DNA from: Actinomycetota bacterium
GTDB taxonomy: Bacteria > Actinomycetota > Actinomycetes > Streptosporangiales > Streptosporangiaceae
DNA: 64,000 bases
Assembly: GCA_027314515.1 (NCBI GenBank)
Contig: DAHVAR010000082.1
Coordinates: 1-64,000 of the forward strand
Direction of reading: 5' to 3'
The position numbers were made by a program, and so were the translations under genes. Below the pieces are notes generated by a model. It was not told where the DNA came from. It did not search any database and worked only from the letters and a program-made list of their open reading frames with translations. Positions 1 through 6,864 of the stretch are shown here, piece after piece (position 1 is the stretch's first letter; each line of letters starts with the position of its first letter).

Positions 1-198
1 GCGCAGCGTGGAGGACCGGGCGCCGGGCTGCCTGCCGGGCCTGCGCCCGGACTTGCCGCGCAGCGACCGGTCCCGGGGCTTCTTGCTGTACGGGCTGTCC
101 GATGACGGAGGCTTACCTGAGGTCGAGGAGTCCTTGCCCAGCTGCCGCCGCAGTTCCCCGATCTGCTGGCCCAGCACCGCCAGCACTCGGTATTCAAC
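1..198 (-). pseudogene. IS66-family transposase, N-terminal fragment
   Basis: Read leftwards, this stretch encodes the start region of an IS66-type transposase. A short coiled-coil-like segment (GQQIGELRRQLGKDSSTS) leads into the hallmark PPSSDSPY, then a basic stretch GRRPGRQPGA and STLR. In intact IS66 transposases this comes just before the zinc-binding and catalytic DDE regions, which would lie beyond the left edge of the window. Upstream, the same frame meets a TGA around 227 with no start codon between, so the 5' end has been lost at the junction with the next remnant. It is non-functional as seen. The part outside the window could be intact. Confidence 0.7.
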
Positions 199-485
199 GC
201 GACACGCTGGGCCGGCTCTCAGCAGTCACACTCGCTCCGCTGCTCGCCGCGAGCATCGCCGGCTGGCTGCACCAGCTCACCTCCGTCACCCGCGGCAGGG
301 ACATCGAGGCCGGTCACGGCACCCGCGGCGGCAGGGCCATGATCGAAACCCTGCGCTGGCGGCTGATCGCCGTCCCCGGCCGGCTGACCCGCCACGCCGG
401 GCAGCTCATCCTCCGGCTCCCGCCCGGCCAGCACCTGCTCGCCGAGATCCTCGCCCGGCTGCGCGCTCTGCCCGCGGCGTCCTGA
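199..485 (+). pseudogene. IS1380-type (DDE) transposase, C-terminal fragment
   Basis: The frame ending at 485 reads as the tail of an IS1380-like DDE transposase: a helical segment LAASIAGWLHQLTS, then ETLRWRLIAVPGRLTRHAGQLI, then a terminal LAEILARLRALPAA. Families of this type end with a similar TLRYRLLHVPARLVR...WPWA-like block. The catalytic domain is absent. The fragment abuts the oppositely oriented IS66 remnant near 190-200, so one element probably inserted into, or recombined with, the other before both decayed. No terminal inverted repeat or target duplication could be identified. Confidence 0.5.
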
Positions 486-674
486 CCACCCGGCCCGCCA
501 AGCCCCGACCCGGAAACCCGGAAAACGCGTACCCGGTGCGACACCCGGATTGTCCGCATGGCCGCGCACCGGAATCGACACCAGTAAAGATCATCTTCGC
601 GGCCTCAGATCAACTCCACGCGCTGCTCGCGGACTCGGGTCTGACGCATGTTTGCGGTGCGGCAGAATGGCCGG

Positions 675-1337
675 ATGCGATTCGTTAACGGCATAGTCGC
701 CGCGGGCATGGCAATTTCGCTGGCGGCGGTGCCGATGCGCGCGATCGCCGCGGACCAGGTGCACGCAAACTACCGTCGCGACGTACGGCAGATCATCATC
801 GTCACGGCGGCCTCGCGGTCGGCCACGTACGCCAGGCTCGTGGCGTACCGGCTGTCCGGCGACCGCAGGGTCCGCGTTTTCGGGCCGTGGACAGCGCGGG
901 TCGGGTATAACGGCATCGCTCCGCCGCACCGGAAACGCGAAGGCGACGGCCGCACGCCGTCGGGCACCTTCGGCTTCAGCTTCTTCTTCGGCGTCCGGCC
1001 GGACCCAGGCTTCTCGTTCCCCTTCCGGCATGCCTACCGTTACGACTTCTGGGACGACGACCCGGCAAGCCCGCGGTACAACGAGTGGGTCAATGCGCGA
1101 AAGCACAACCCCGGCGCGGCGCCTGAACCAATGGACCAGGTCCCGGCGTACGACTACGCCGCGGTGATCGCCTACAACACCCGCCGCACTCCGGGCCTCG
1201 GCAGCGCGATCTTCCTGCATGTCGGGACCGGCACCGCGACAGCCGGCTGCGTCTCGCTACCGCGATCCGAGCTGCTGAAAGTGCTCCACTGGCTACGGCC
1301 GCGCGACAATCCGAGGATCACCATCTCGGCACGCTGA
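675..1337 (+). CDS. Secreted L,D-transpeptidase (YkuD family)
   Basis: A 220-residue exported protein. The start at 675 gives a classic signal peptide: MRF, a hydrophobic stretch to about residue 22, and a likely cleavage after AIAA. The YkuD catalytic signature lies near the C-terminus as HVGTGTATAGCVSL, with the nucleophilic Cys in the SxGC-like position and the conserved His. DGRTPSGTFGF in the middle is the usual substrate-side motif. Family members form 3-3 peptidoglycan cross-links or attach proteins to the wall. There is no LysM or Ig-like domain, so this is a minimal catalytic type. Serine of the usual SxGC is replaced by T-A-G-C, a common variation. It stands alone, with no operon partner. 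Confidence 0.82.
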   Translation: MRFVNGIVAAGMAISLAAVPMRAIAADQVHANYRRDVRQIIIVTAASRSATYARLVAYRLSGDRRVRVFGPWTARVGYNGIAPPHRKREGDGRTPSGTFGFSFFFGVRPDPGFSFPFRHAYRYDFWDDDPASPRYNEWVNARKHNPGAAPEPMDQVPAYDYAAVIAYNTRRTPGLGSAIFLHVGTGTATAGCVSLPRSELLKVLHWLRPRDNPRITISAR

Positions 1338-1367
1338 GCCCAGCCCGGCACGCTGAGCCCAGCCCGG
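1330..1367 (+). repeat. 19-bp tandem duplication at the L,D-transpeptidase stop codon
   Basis: CACGCTGAGCCCAGCCCGG occurs twice without a gap (1330-1348 and 1349-1367). The first copy contains the TGA stop of the transpeptidase gene. It looks like a replication-slippage duplication and does not change the protein. Confidence 0.8.
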
Positions 1368-1399
1368 CACGATCGCCGGGCAGCCTGGCTTATCGCCAG

Positions 1400-2182
1400 C
1401 TAGCTGGTACGGCCGCGCAGCCACTGCGGCTTGCGCTTCTCCAGGAACGCGCGCATGCCCTCACGGGCGTCCTGAAGCTGGCTTGTCGCGGCCATCACCT
1501 CGACCGCATAGTCATATGCTTTCGGCTGGTCAAGGTCGATTTGCGTGTACAGTGCCTGCTTGCCGATGCCCTTGCTGTCCGCAGATCCGCGCGTCACCCG
1601 CTCGAGCAGGTCCGTGGTCGCGCTGTCGAGTTGCGCAGCCGGGACGACCCGGTTGACCAGGCCCCAGTCCAGCGCGGTCCGGGCATCGATGACGTCACCG
1701 GACATCGCCATCTCCGCGGCCCGCTTGCGGCCGATGTTCCGCGCGATCGCGACCATGGGGGTGTGGCAGAACCACCCGCCGTTTCCGCCCGGCGCGGCGA
1801 AGCCGGCGTTCTCGCTGGCCACCGCGAGGTCCGCGGTGGCGACTAGCTGGCAGCCGGCCGCCGTCGCGAGGCCGTGCACCTTCGCCACCACGGGCTGGGG
1901 CACCTGCTGCATGAGGGCCATCAGGTCGGTGCAGATCCGCAGCAGCGAGCGGACCTCCGGCAGGCTGGCGTCGGCTACGTCGGCGAAATCGTGCCCGGCG
2001 CTGAACACCGGGCCGTTGCCGGCCAGCACGATGCCGAGCGCATCGCTATCGCCTGCCTGCCCGAACGCGCTGATCAGCTCCTGCATGTGGGCTCGGGACA
2101 GGGCGTTGCGCCGCTGCGGCCGGTTCATCGTGATCGTGATGAACTCACCGGATCGCTCGACCAGAATGTGCTCATAGCTCAT
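1400..2182 (-). CDS. Enoyl-CoA hydratase/isomerase family protein
   Basis: A 260-residue crotonase-fold protein. The oxyanion-hole segments are visible: FSAGHDF near residue 63 and GLATAAGCQLVATADLAVA near 105-123, followed by FAAPGGNGGWFCHTPMVAI. The last block resembles the ECHDC3 / enoyl-CoA-hydratase-domain 3 subgroup, where the two catalytic glutamates of classical hydratases are not both kept, so the exact reaction is uncertain. The ATG at 2182 is preferred over the one six bases upstream because GAGGAG sits at the right distance from it. Acyl-CoA metabolism is the likely setting, as with several other genes in the window. Confidence 0.85.
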   Translation of the reverse strand: MSYEHILVERSGEFITITMNRPQRRNALSRAHMQELISAFGQAGDSDALGIVLAGNGPVFSAGHDFADVADASLPEVRSLLRICTDLMALMQQVPQPVVAKVHGLATAAGCQLVATADLAVASENAGFAAPGGNGGWFCHTPMVAIARNIGRKRAAEMAMSGDVIDARTALDWGLVNRVVPAAQLDSATTDLLERVTRGSADSKGIGKQALYTQIDLDQPKAYDYAVEVMAATSQLQDAREGMRAFLEKRKPQWLRGRTS

Positions 2183-2300
2183 CGGCATCTCCTCGCTTGC
2201 TCTCAGCCTACGACGGTGGTCGCCGCCTACCGCTCCTGCGCAGCAGGCCCGCAGCAGGCCTGATGAGGATCCGGTCGGCCCGACTGTCGACTCAATGGAT

Positions 2301-2336
2301 GTGAGTTCTCTGTTGCCATGGCAACAGAGAACTCAC
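2301..2336. terminator. Perfect 36-bp palindrome
   Basis: GTGAGTTCTCTGTTGCCA is followed immediately by its exact reverse complement, giving an 18-bp stem with no obvious loop. It lies downstream of the leftward methyltransferase gene (ends 2439) and upstream of the leftward hydratase gene. A transcription terminator or mRNA-stabilising hairpin is the simplest role. The flank ATGGATGTGA at 2293-2302 is shared with the palindrome at 22738. Confidence 0.6.
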
Positions 2337-2438
2337 TTTCACTTGCGGTGAACACGGCCAAACAGAACAAAGCGGCGCCGCGCTAACGCCCGCCGGCCTG
2401 CGCGGGCGCAGGTGCGGCGCGGGCCTACGACGCAGGTC

Positions 2439-3269
2439 TCAGGGCTTGCGGGCAAGGCCCGCATAGGCGGTCATCTCGTCCCCCATGGGCGGGGCTTCCG
2501 TGCCAGGAAGCCACCGGTGGACCTGCACAAGCCCCGGGTCCAGGAGCGCGAGCCCGCCGAAGAACTGCAGGATCTCGTCTTTGCTGCGCAGCGTGGTCGG
2601 GGTGGCGTTGTTCTGGTTGACCTCGCCCAATACCCGGCGGGCGACATCGGCTTTTATGTCGCTTGCGGGATGGGCGATCGCTAGCCAACTCGCGGTGGGT
2701 ACTGCCTCGACCAGGCGGGCGACGATCGCGGCCGGATTGTCCCGGTCCGGGATAAGCTGCAGGATGCCGATGAGCAAGACGGCGATCGGCTGGCGGAAGT
2801 CCAGCAGCGTGGCAGCATCGGCCAGGATCTTGTCGGTATTGCGCAGGTCCGCGTCCAGGTAGCTGGTCGTGCCGGCGCGGGCTCCGGTCAGCAGGGCGCG
2901 GGCGTGAGCCAGCACGACGGGGTCGTTGTCCACATAGACGACCCGAGCGTCCGGGTCGACTGCCTGGGCAACTTCGTGCGTGTTGTTGGCTGTGGGGATT
3001 CCGGTGCCGATGTCGAGGAACTGCCGGATGCCCTCGGTGCGCGCCAGGTAGCCGACGGCGTTGGCGAGAAACGCCCGCTGGGCTCGCACACCGCGGCGCA
3101 GGTCCGGCATGATGGCCAGCGCTCGCTCGGCCGCGTCGCGGTCGACGGCGAAGTTGTCCTTGCCGCCAAGCCAGTAGTTATATATCCGTGCCTGAACCGG
3201 CCGGCTCGTATCGATCCCGGGCGGGACCTCCGCTTGCTGCTCTGCCGCGCCCGCCAATTCGTCTGCCAC
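2439..3269 (-). CDS. SAM-dependent methyltransferase, Methyltransf_19 (DUF574) family
   Basis: A 276-residue protein matching the PF04672 family, which is expanded in Streptomyces and relatives. The N-terminal signature IDTSRPVQARIYNYWLGGKDNF is present near residues 19-40, followed by the SAM-binding loop FLDIGTGIPTANNTHEVAQ and the acidic end of strand 2, VVYVDNDPVV. LLIGILQLIPD is the family's strand-4 region. The GTG start at 3269 has GAGGGG six bases upstream. Substrates of this family are largely unknown. No neighbour suggests one here. Confidence 0.88.
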   Translation of the reverse strand: MADELAGAAEQQAEVPPGIDTSRPVQARIYNYWLGGKDNFAVDRDAAERALAIMPDLRRGVRAQRAFLANAVGYLARTEGIRQFLDIGTGIPTANNTHEVAQAVDPDARVVYVDNDPVVLAHARALLTGARAGTTSYLDADLRNTDKILADAATLLDFRQPIAVLLIGILQLIPDRDNPAAIVARLVEAVPTASWLAIAHPASDIKADVARRVLGEVNQNNATPTTLRSKDEILQFFGGLALLDPGLVQVHRWLPGTEAPPMGDEMTAYAGLARKP

Positions 3270-3432
3270 GAAGACCCCTCAGATCGCACCGCGTGGCAAT
3301 AGCCTAAACGGGCGTTGTCACAAGGGCGACATTGCACCCTAGCGCTGCAGATGTCGCCATTCGCTGGCAATCGACTGTCGTACCGGTGCGTGCGGGCTAG
3401 CCAGCCGTGAGCGCCGCCTTGGCGGTCACTGG

Positions 3433-4110
3433 CTACACCGGGACCGTCGCGCCGTTCACCAGGTGAGCGTCCGGGCTCGTCAGATAGACGTAGCTAGCAG
3501 CGATGTCGCGCGGCTTCGGCCAGGAGTCATGATCGGCCGTTGGCATGGCTGCCCGGTTCGCCGGGGTGTCGATGATGCTGGGCACCACGCAGTTGACCGT
3601 GATGCCGGTGCCGCGGGTTTCATCGGCGGCCATCCGCACCAGGTGCAGCACGCCGAGCTTGCTGACCGAGTAGGCGAACCCGTTGCCCGCGGTCACCGTC
3701 GCAGCGCGGCTGGCGGTGTGCACGATCCGGCCCTCGCCGGCCACCTGCATGACCCGCAGCGCGTGCTTGGTGATCAGCGCCGCCGACACCAGGTTGAGCT
3801 CGAACTGGCGGGTCAGCTCGGCGGGATCCAGCTCGGCCAGCGGTCGCTGCGGCGCGTAACCGCCGACCGTGTTGATCACGGCCCACGGTGCCCGACGGGC
3901 ATCGAAGAACGCGCGCAGGGCGTCATCGTCGAGCGCGTCGATGCTTTCGTACTGCACGTCGGCCAGCCGGCGATCGGCGCCGGGAAACTGCTGGTCCGCT
4001 CCCCTGACGACGGCCCCGAGATCGGCGAACGTTCCCGCCACCGCGGCGCCAAGCGCGCCGGTCGCGCCGAAGACGAGCACGTCACGGCCAGCGAGTCCGG
4101 TCTCAACCAC
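3433..4110 (-). CDS. Short-chain dehydrogenase/reductase (SDR)
   Basis: A Rossmann-fold SDR with the cofactor loop GATGALGAA near residue 16, a NTVGGYAP segment in place of the usual NNAG, and the catalytic YSVSK motif near residue 150, preceded by the family Ser in HTASRAA. The GTG start at 4110 is favoured because AGGGAGG lies just upstream and the start overlaps the stop of the preceding gene by 8 bases. An ATG at 4140 has no ribosome site. It is the last gene of the gpgS-folP2-LigB-like-SDR run. About 225 residues is slightly short for an SDR but complete. Substrate unknown. Confidence 0.85.
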   Translation of the reverse strand: MVETGLAGRDVLVFGATGALGAAVAGTFADLGAVVRGADQQFPGADRRLADVQYESIDALDDDALRAFFDARRAPWAVINTVGGYAPQRPLAELDPAELTRQFELNLVSAALITKHALRVMQVAGEGRIVHTASRAATVTAGNGFAYSVSKLGVLHLVRMAADETRGTGITVNCVVPSIIDTPANRAAMPTADHDSWPKPRDIAASYVYLTSPDAHLVNGATVPV

Positions 4111-4849
4111 GTTCCCTCCCTGATGTTGTCGTCGGCTCATGCGCCGGCGAGATCGTCGCGACGAGGTACGCCACGCCGAACGGGTCGTCGCGGTACCTGA
4201 TCAGCCCGGCCGCTCGCTGCCCGGCCAGCGCGCCGGCCAGCACCTGCCAGCCCGGCCGCCCGGTGGCCATCAGCTCCCTGGCAAGGCCGGCATCCAGCGC
4301 CAGCAGCGCCGCCATGTCCCCGTCCCGGATGGCGTCGGTGACCTGGGTGTCGAACGCGAAGCTCCGCTCGTCCAGGTAGCCGGGCGCTTTCAGGCTGCGC
4401 CGCGCGCTGCCGTCAGCCATCACCAGCAGTGCTACCCGGCTCGCGGCGTCGGCCAGGCTCGCGCCAAGTGCGGCGCACTCTGCCGCGCTGGCCTGCTCAC
4501 TGACTGCCTGCAGCACGAACTGGCCGACATAACCCGCCTGGTCGAGCAGCCGGCAGCCGAGACCGAGCGGGAGCGGTAGCGGGTCGGCGCTCCGGGGGGG
4601 AGCAGCTCCGTCACGGCCGCCGCGGCCCAGGGCGGGCGCGTACGCCGCCAGGTCAAGTGTGCCGCGGGCGCCGAACGCGCGGGTCTGGTCGGCGGTTCCG
4701 ACGACGGCGACCACGTCCGGAGCGGACCGCACCAGCTCGGTGGCTGCGTCGAGGCAGGCCTGCCGCAGCTCAGGCACCACCGGATCGGCGCCGGTCAGCT
4801 CGCGGGCGAGCAGCGGCGGCGCCGGGCACAGGGCGGCTGCGGTCAGCAT
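4103..4849 (-). CDS. Class III extradiol dioxygenase subunit B-like protein (LigB-like)
   Basis: A 248-residue protein resembling actinobacterial proteins annotated as class III extradiol dioxygenase subunit B-like. It begins with AALCPAPPLL (the position where true LigB proteins have the first metal histidine) and contains VVAVVGTADQ and LLVMADGSARRSLKAPGYLDERSFAFD. The His residues that bind iron in genuine LigB/MEMO enzymes are mostly absent (SARRSLKAPG replaces the usual S-H dyad), so ring-cleavage activity is doubtful. It is sandwiched between folP2 (2 bases apart) and an overlapping SDR gene, so it is translated as part of that operon. Confidence 0.72.
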   Translation of the reverse strand: MLTAAALCPAPPLLARELTGADPVVPELRQACLDAATELVRSAPDVVAVVGTADQTRAFGARGTLDLAAYAPALGRGGRDGAAPPRSADPLPLPLGLGCRLLDQAGYVGQFVLQAVSEQASAAECAALGASLADAASRVALLVMADGSARRSLKAPGYLDERSFAFDTQVTDAIRDGDMAALLALDAGLARELMATGRPGWQVLAGALAGQRAAGLIRYRDDPFGVAYLVATISPAHEPTTTSGRERG

Positions 4850-4851
4850 GG

Positions 4852-5769
4852 CTAAGCCAGTCCTCGCACCGCACGGGCCGGCGGCCGGTCGCCGCGTATG
4901 GCGCTGACCATGTCGATGACCTGCCGCGACTCCGCAACCTGGTGCACGCGGAAGATGCGCGCTCCGTGCCAGGCGCAGATGGCGGTCGCTGCGAGCGTGC
5001 CGGGCAGGCGCTGCTCGGGCGGCAGGCCGAGGGTCTCGCCAACGAAGTCCTTGTTGGACACCGATACCAGGACCGGAAATCCGGTCTGCGTCATCTCGGC
5101 GAGTCGCCGGGTGACCTCCAGTGAGTGCCAGGTGTTCTTGCCGAAGTCATGCGCCGCGTCGATCACGATGCGGTCGCGCTGCACGCCGGCCGCGAGCGCG
5201 CGCTCGGCCAGTCGTTGCACCTGGTCCAGCACATCCGCCATGACGTCGGCATACGCGACGCGGAACGGCCGGGTCCTGGGCTGCTGCCTGCCCGCGTGCG
5301 CGCACACCAGGCCGGCCCCGAACTCGGCGGCGACCTCGGCGAGGCGCGGGTCGTACCCGCCCCAGCTGTCATTGAGGAGATCGGCGCCGGCCTCGCACAC
5401 GGCGCGGCCGGTCTCGTGCCGCCAGGTGTCGGCGCTGATCACGATCTGCGGGTAGCGTGCCCGGATAGCGCTGATGAACCCGGCCGTGCGCCGGATCTCC
5501 TCGGCCACGTCGACCTCGGCACCCGGCGCCGCCGGGATGCCGCCGACGTCGACGATGTCCGCACCATCGGCGATGACCCGGTGGACCCGCTCCATCGCCT
5601 CTGCCTCGTCCCAGGTCACCGCTGGCCGGAAGAACGAATCCGGGGTCCTGTTCACGATCCCCATGACCAGCGGCTGTCCGGGCGGGAACGCGCGGTTGCC
5701 AAGTCGCAGCACCTCTTGCGCGCGCGGCTGGCGGGCGCCAGTGCTGTCACTCACCGGGCTGTCACTCAC
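4852..5769 (-). CDS. folP2: Dihydropteroate synthase homologue FolP2
   Basis: A TIM-barrel protein of 305 residues that strongly resembles mycobacterial FolP2 (Rv1207). Shared features are VMGIVNRTPDSFF (true synthases have GVLNVTPDSFSDGG), DGADIVDVGG, ISADTWR, LLNDSWGGYDP, AHDFGKNT and SNKDFVGETLG. In mycobacteria the FolP2 paralogue does not replace FolP1 as a folate enzyme and sits next to glucosyl-3-phosphoglycerate synthase, exactly as here. The changed pterin loop (R for V, F for D) fits a non-folate role. The GTG start overlaps the gpgS stop (GTGAGTGA). A 14-bp CCGGTGAGTGACAG duplication at the start gives a second in-frame GTG five codons later. Confidence 0.85.
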   Translation of the reverse strand: MSDSPVSDSTGARQPRAQEVLRLGNRAFPPGQPLVMGIVNRTPDSFFRPAVTWDEAEAMERVHRVIADGADIVDVGGIPAAPGAEVDVAEEIRRTAGFISAIRARYPQIVISADTWRHETGRAVCEAGADLLNDSWGGYDPRLAEVAAEFGAGLVCAHAGRQQPRTRPFRVAYADVMADVLDQVQRLAERALAAGVQRDRIVIDAAHDFGKNTWHSLEVTRRLAEMTQTGFPVLVSVSNKDFVGETLGLPPEQRLPGTLAATAICAWHGARIFRVHQVAESRQVIDMVSAIRGDRPPARAVRGLA

Positions 5770-6739
5770 CGGCGCGGACCGAGGCCGCCGGCGGTCGCTC
5801 CGCCACCGGGACCGGCCTCCAGACCTGCCGCGCCTGCCCGTCCTCGTCGCGGACGAACTGGTGCAAGCGGACCGCGGCGGGCGCCAGCTCGCCCGCCTGC
5901 CCGCCCGGTCGCCGCCGCTGCGCCACCATCATCAGTTCCGCTGCCATCACCGCGAGGTCGTGGTTGGCCTGGTGCCGGTGCGCGCGGCTGCCGAGATCGA
6001 CCTGGGCTACCGCATCGAGGCCGAACCCGGCGACCGTGTCCATGAGCGTGGCGAGCTCGACTCCGTAGCCGACCGGTATGCTCAGCGACTCCATCAGGCT
6101 GCGCCGGGCCGCCCATTCCCCGGCCAGCGGCTGCACTACCGCGGCGAGCTGCGGCCACCACAGGCTGATCAGGGGTCTCGCGACCAGTTCCGTGACGCGG
6201 CCGCCCTCGGTCGAGGTCGATCCGTCCGACTCGGTGCGCACCCGGGTGTAAAAGCCCTTGACCAGGCGGACCTGCTCGTCGGCGAGCAACGGTCCGAGCA
6301 GGCCGGAAACGAAGTGCGGCCCCCACTGGGTCAGGTCGGCGTCGACGAAGACCAGCAGGTCGCCGCGGGTGACCAGGAGCGACTTCCACAGCGCCTCGCC
6401 CTTGCCGGGGAAGCTGCCCGCATCGGGAGCTACCTCGCTGGCCCGGTACACCACCGCTCCGGCGCGGGCGGCCACCGCCGCGGTGGCGTCGGTGGAGTCG
6501 GAGTCCATCACCACGAGTTCGTCCACCAGCGGGACCTCGTCGACCAGCGAGCGGGCGATCGCCGTCACCACGCCGGCCACGGTCCGCTGCTCGTTCCTGG
6601 CCGGGATGACGACGCTGATCGTGACGCCGAGCCGCTGCTTGGCCGCCAGCAGCCGGCCGGCCGGCCAGTCCTGCCAGCGCGACGTGCGGCGGCCGAACCA
6701 GGCTCCGGTGCCGTCGTCGGCAAGTAGGCCAGCTTCCAT
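5762..6739 (-). CDS. gpgS: Glucosyl-3-phosphoglycerate synthase
   Basis: A 325-residue GT81-type glycosyltransferase that transfers glucose from an NDP-sugar to 3-phosphoglycerate, the first step toward methylglucose lipopolysaccharide or glucosylglycerate. The GT-A motifs are all visible: SVVIPARNEQRTVAGVV (donor-site start), ELVVMDSDSTDAT, the metal-binding VFVDADLTQWGPHFV, RLVKGFYTR (acceptor side), GYGVELATLMDT and the H-R-H-Q block near residue 265. It heads the four-gene leftward operon with folP2 directly downstream. Cytosolic. Confidence 0.9.
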   Translation of the reverse strand: MEAGLLADDGTGAWFGRRTSRWQDWPAGRLLAAKQRLGVTISVVIPARNEQRTVAGVVTAIARSLVDEVPLVDELVVMDSDSTDATAAVAARAGAVVYRASEVAPDAGSFPGKGEALWKSLLVTRGDLLVFVDADLTQWGPHFVSGLLGPLLADEQVRLVKGFYTRVRTESDGSTSTEGGRVTELVARPLISLWWPQLAAVVQPLAGEWAARRSLMESLSIPVGYGVELATLMDTVAGFGLDAVAQVDLGSRAHRHQANHDLAVMAAELMMVAQRRRPGGQAGELAPAAVRLHQFVRDEDGQARQVWRPVPVAERPPAASVRAGE

Positions 6740-6864
6740 GACCTGGCCAGCCTAATCGGGTCCGCGGGCGGCGCCGGCAGCTACCCGGCCGCTACCCCGG
6801 CGCGGCCGGCCGTGCACCGGCGGTGCGCCTCCAGTGCACCTCCCGCGCACCGGCCGCGTGCCGG

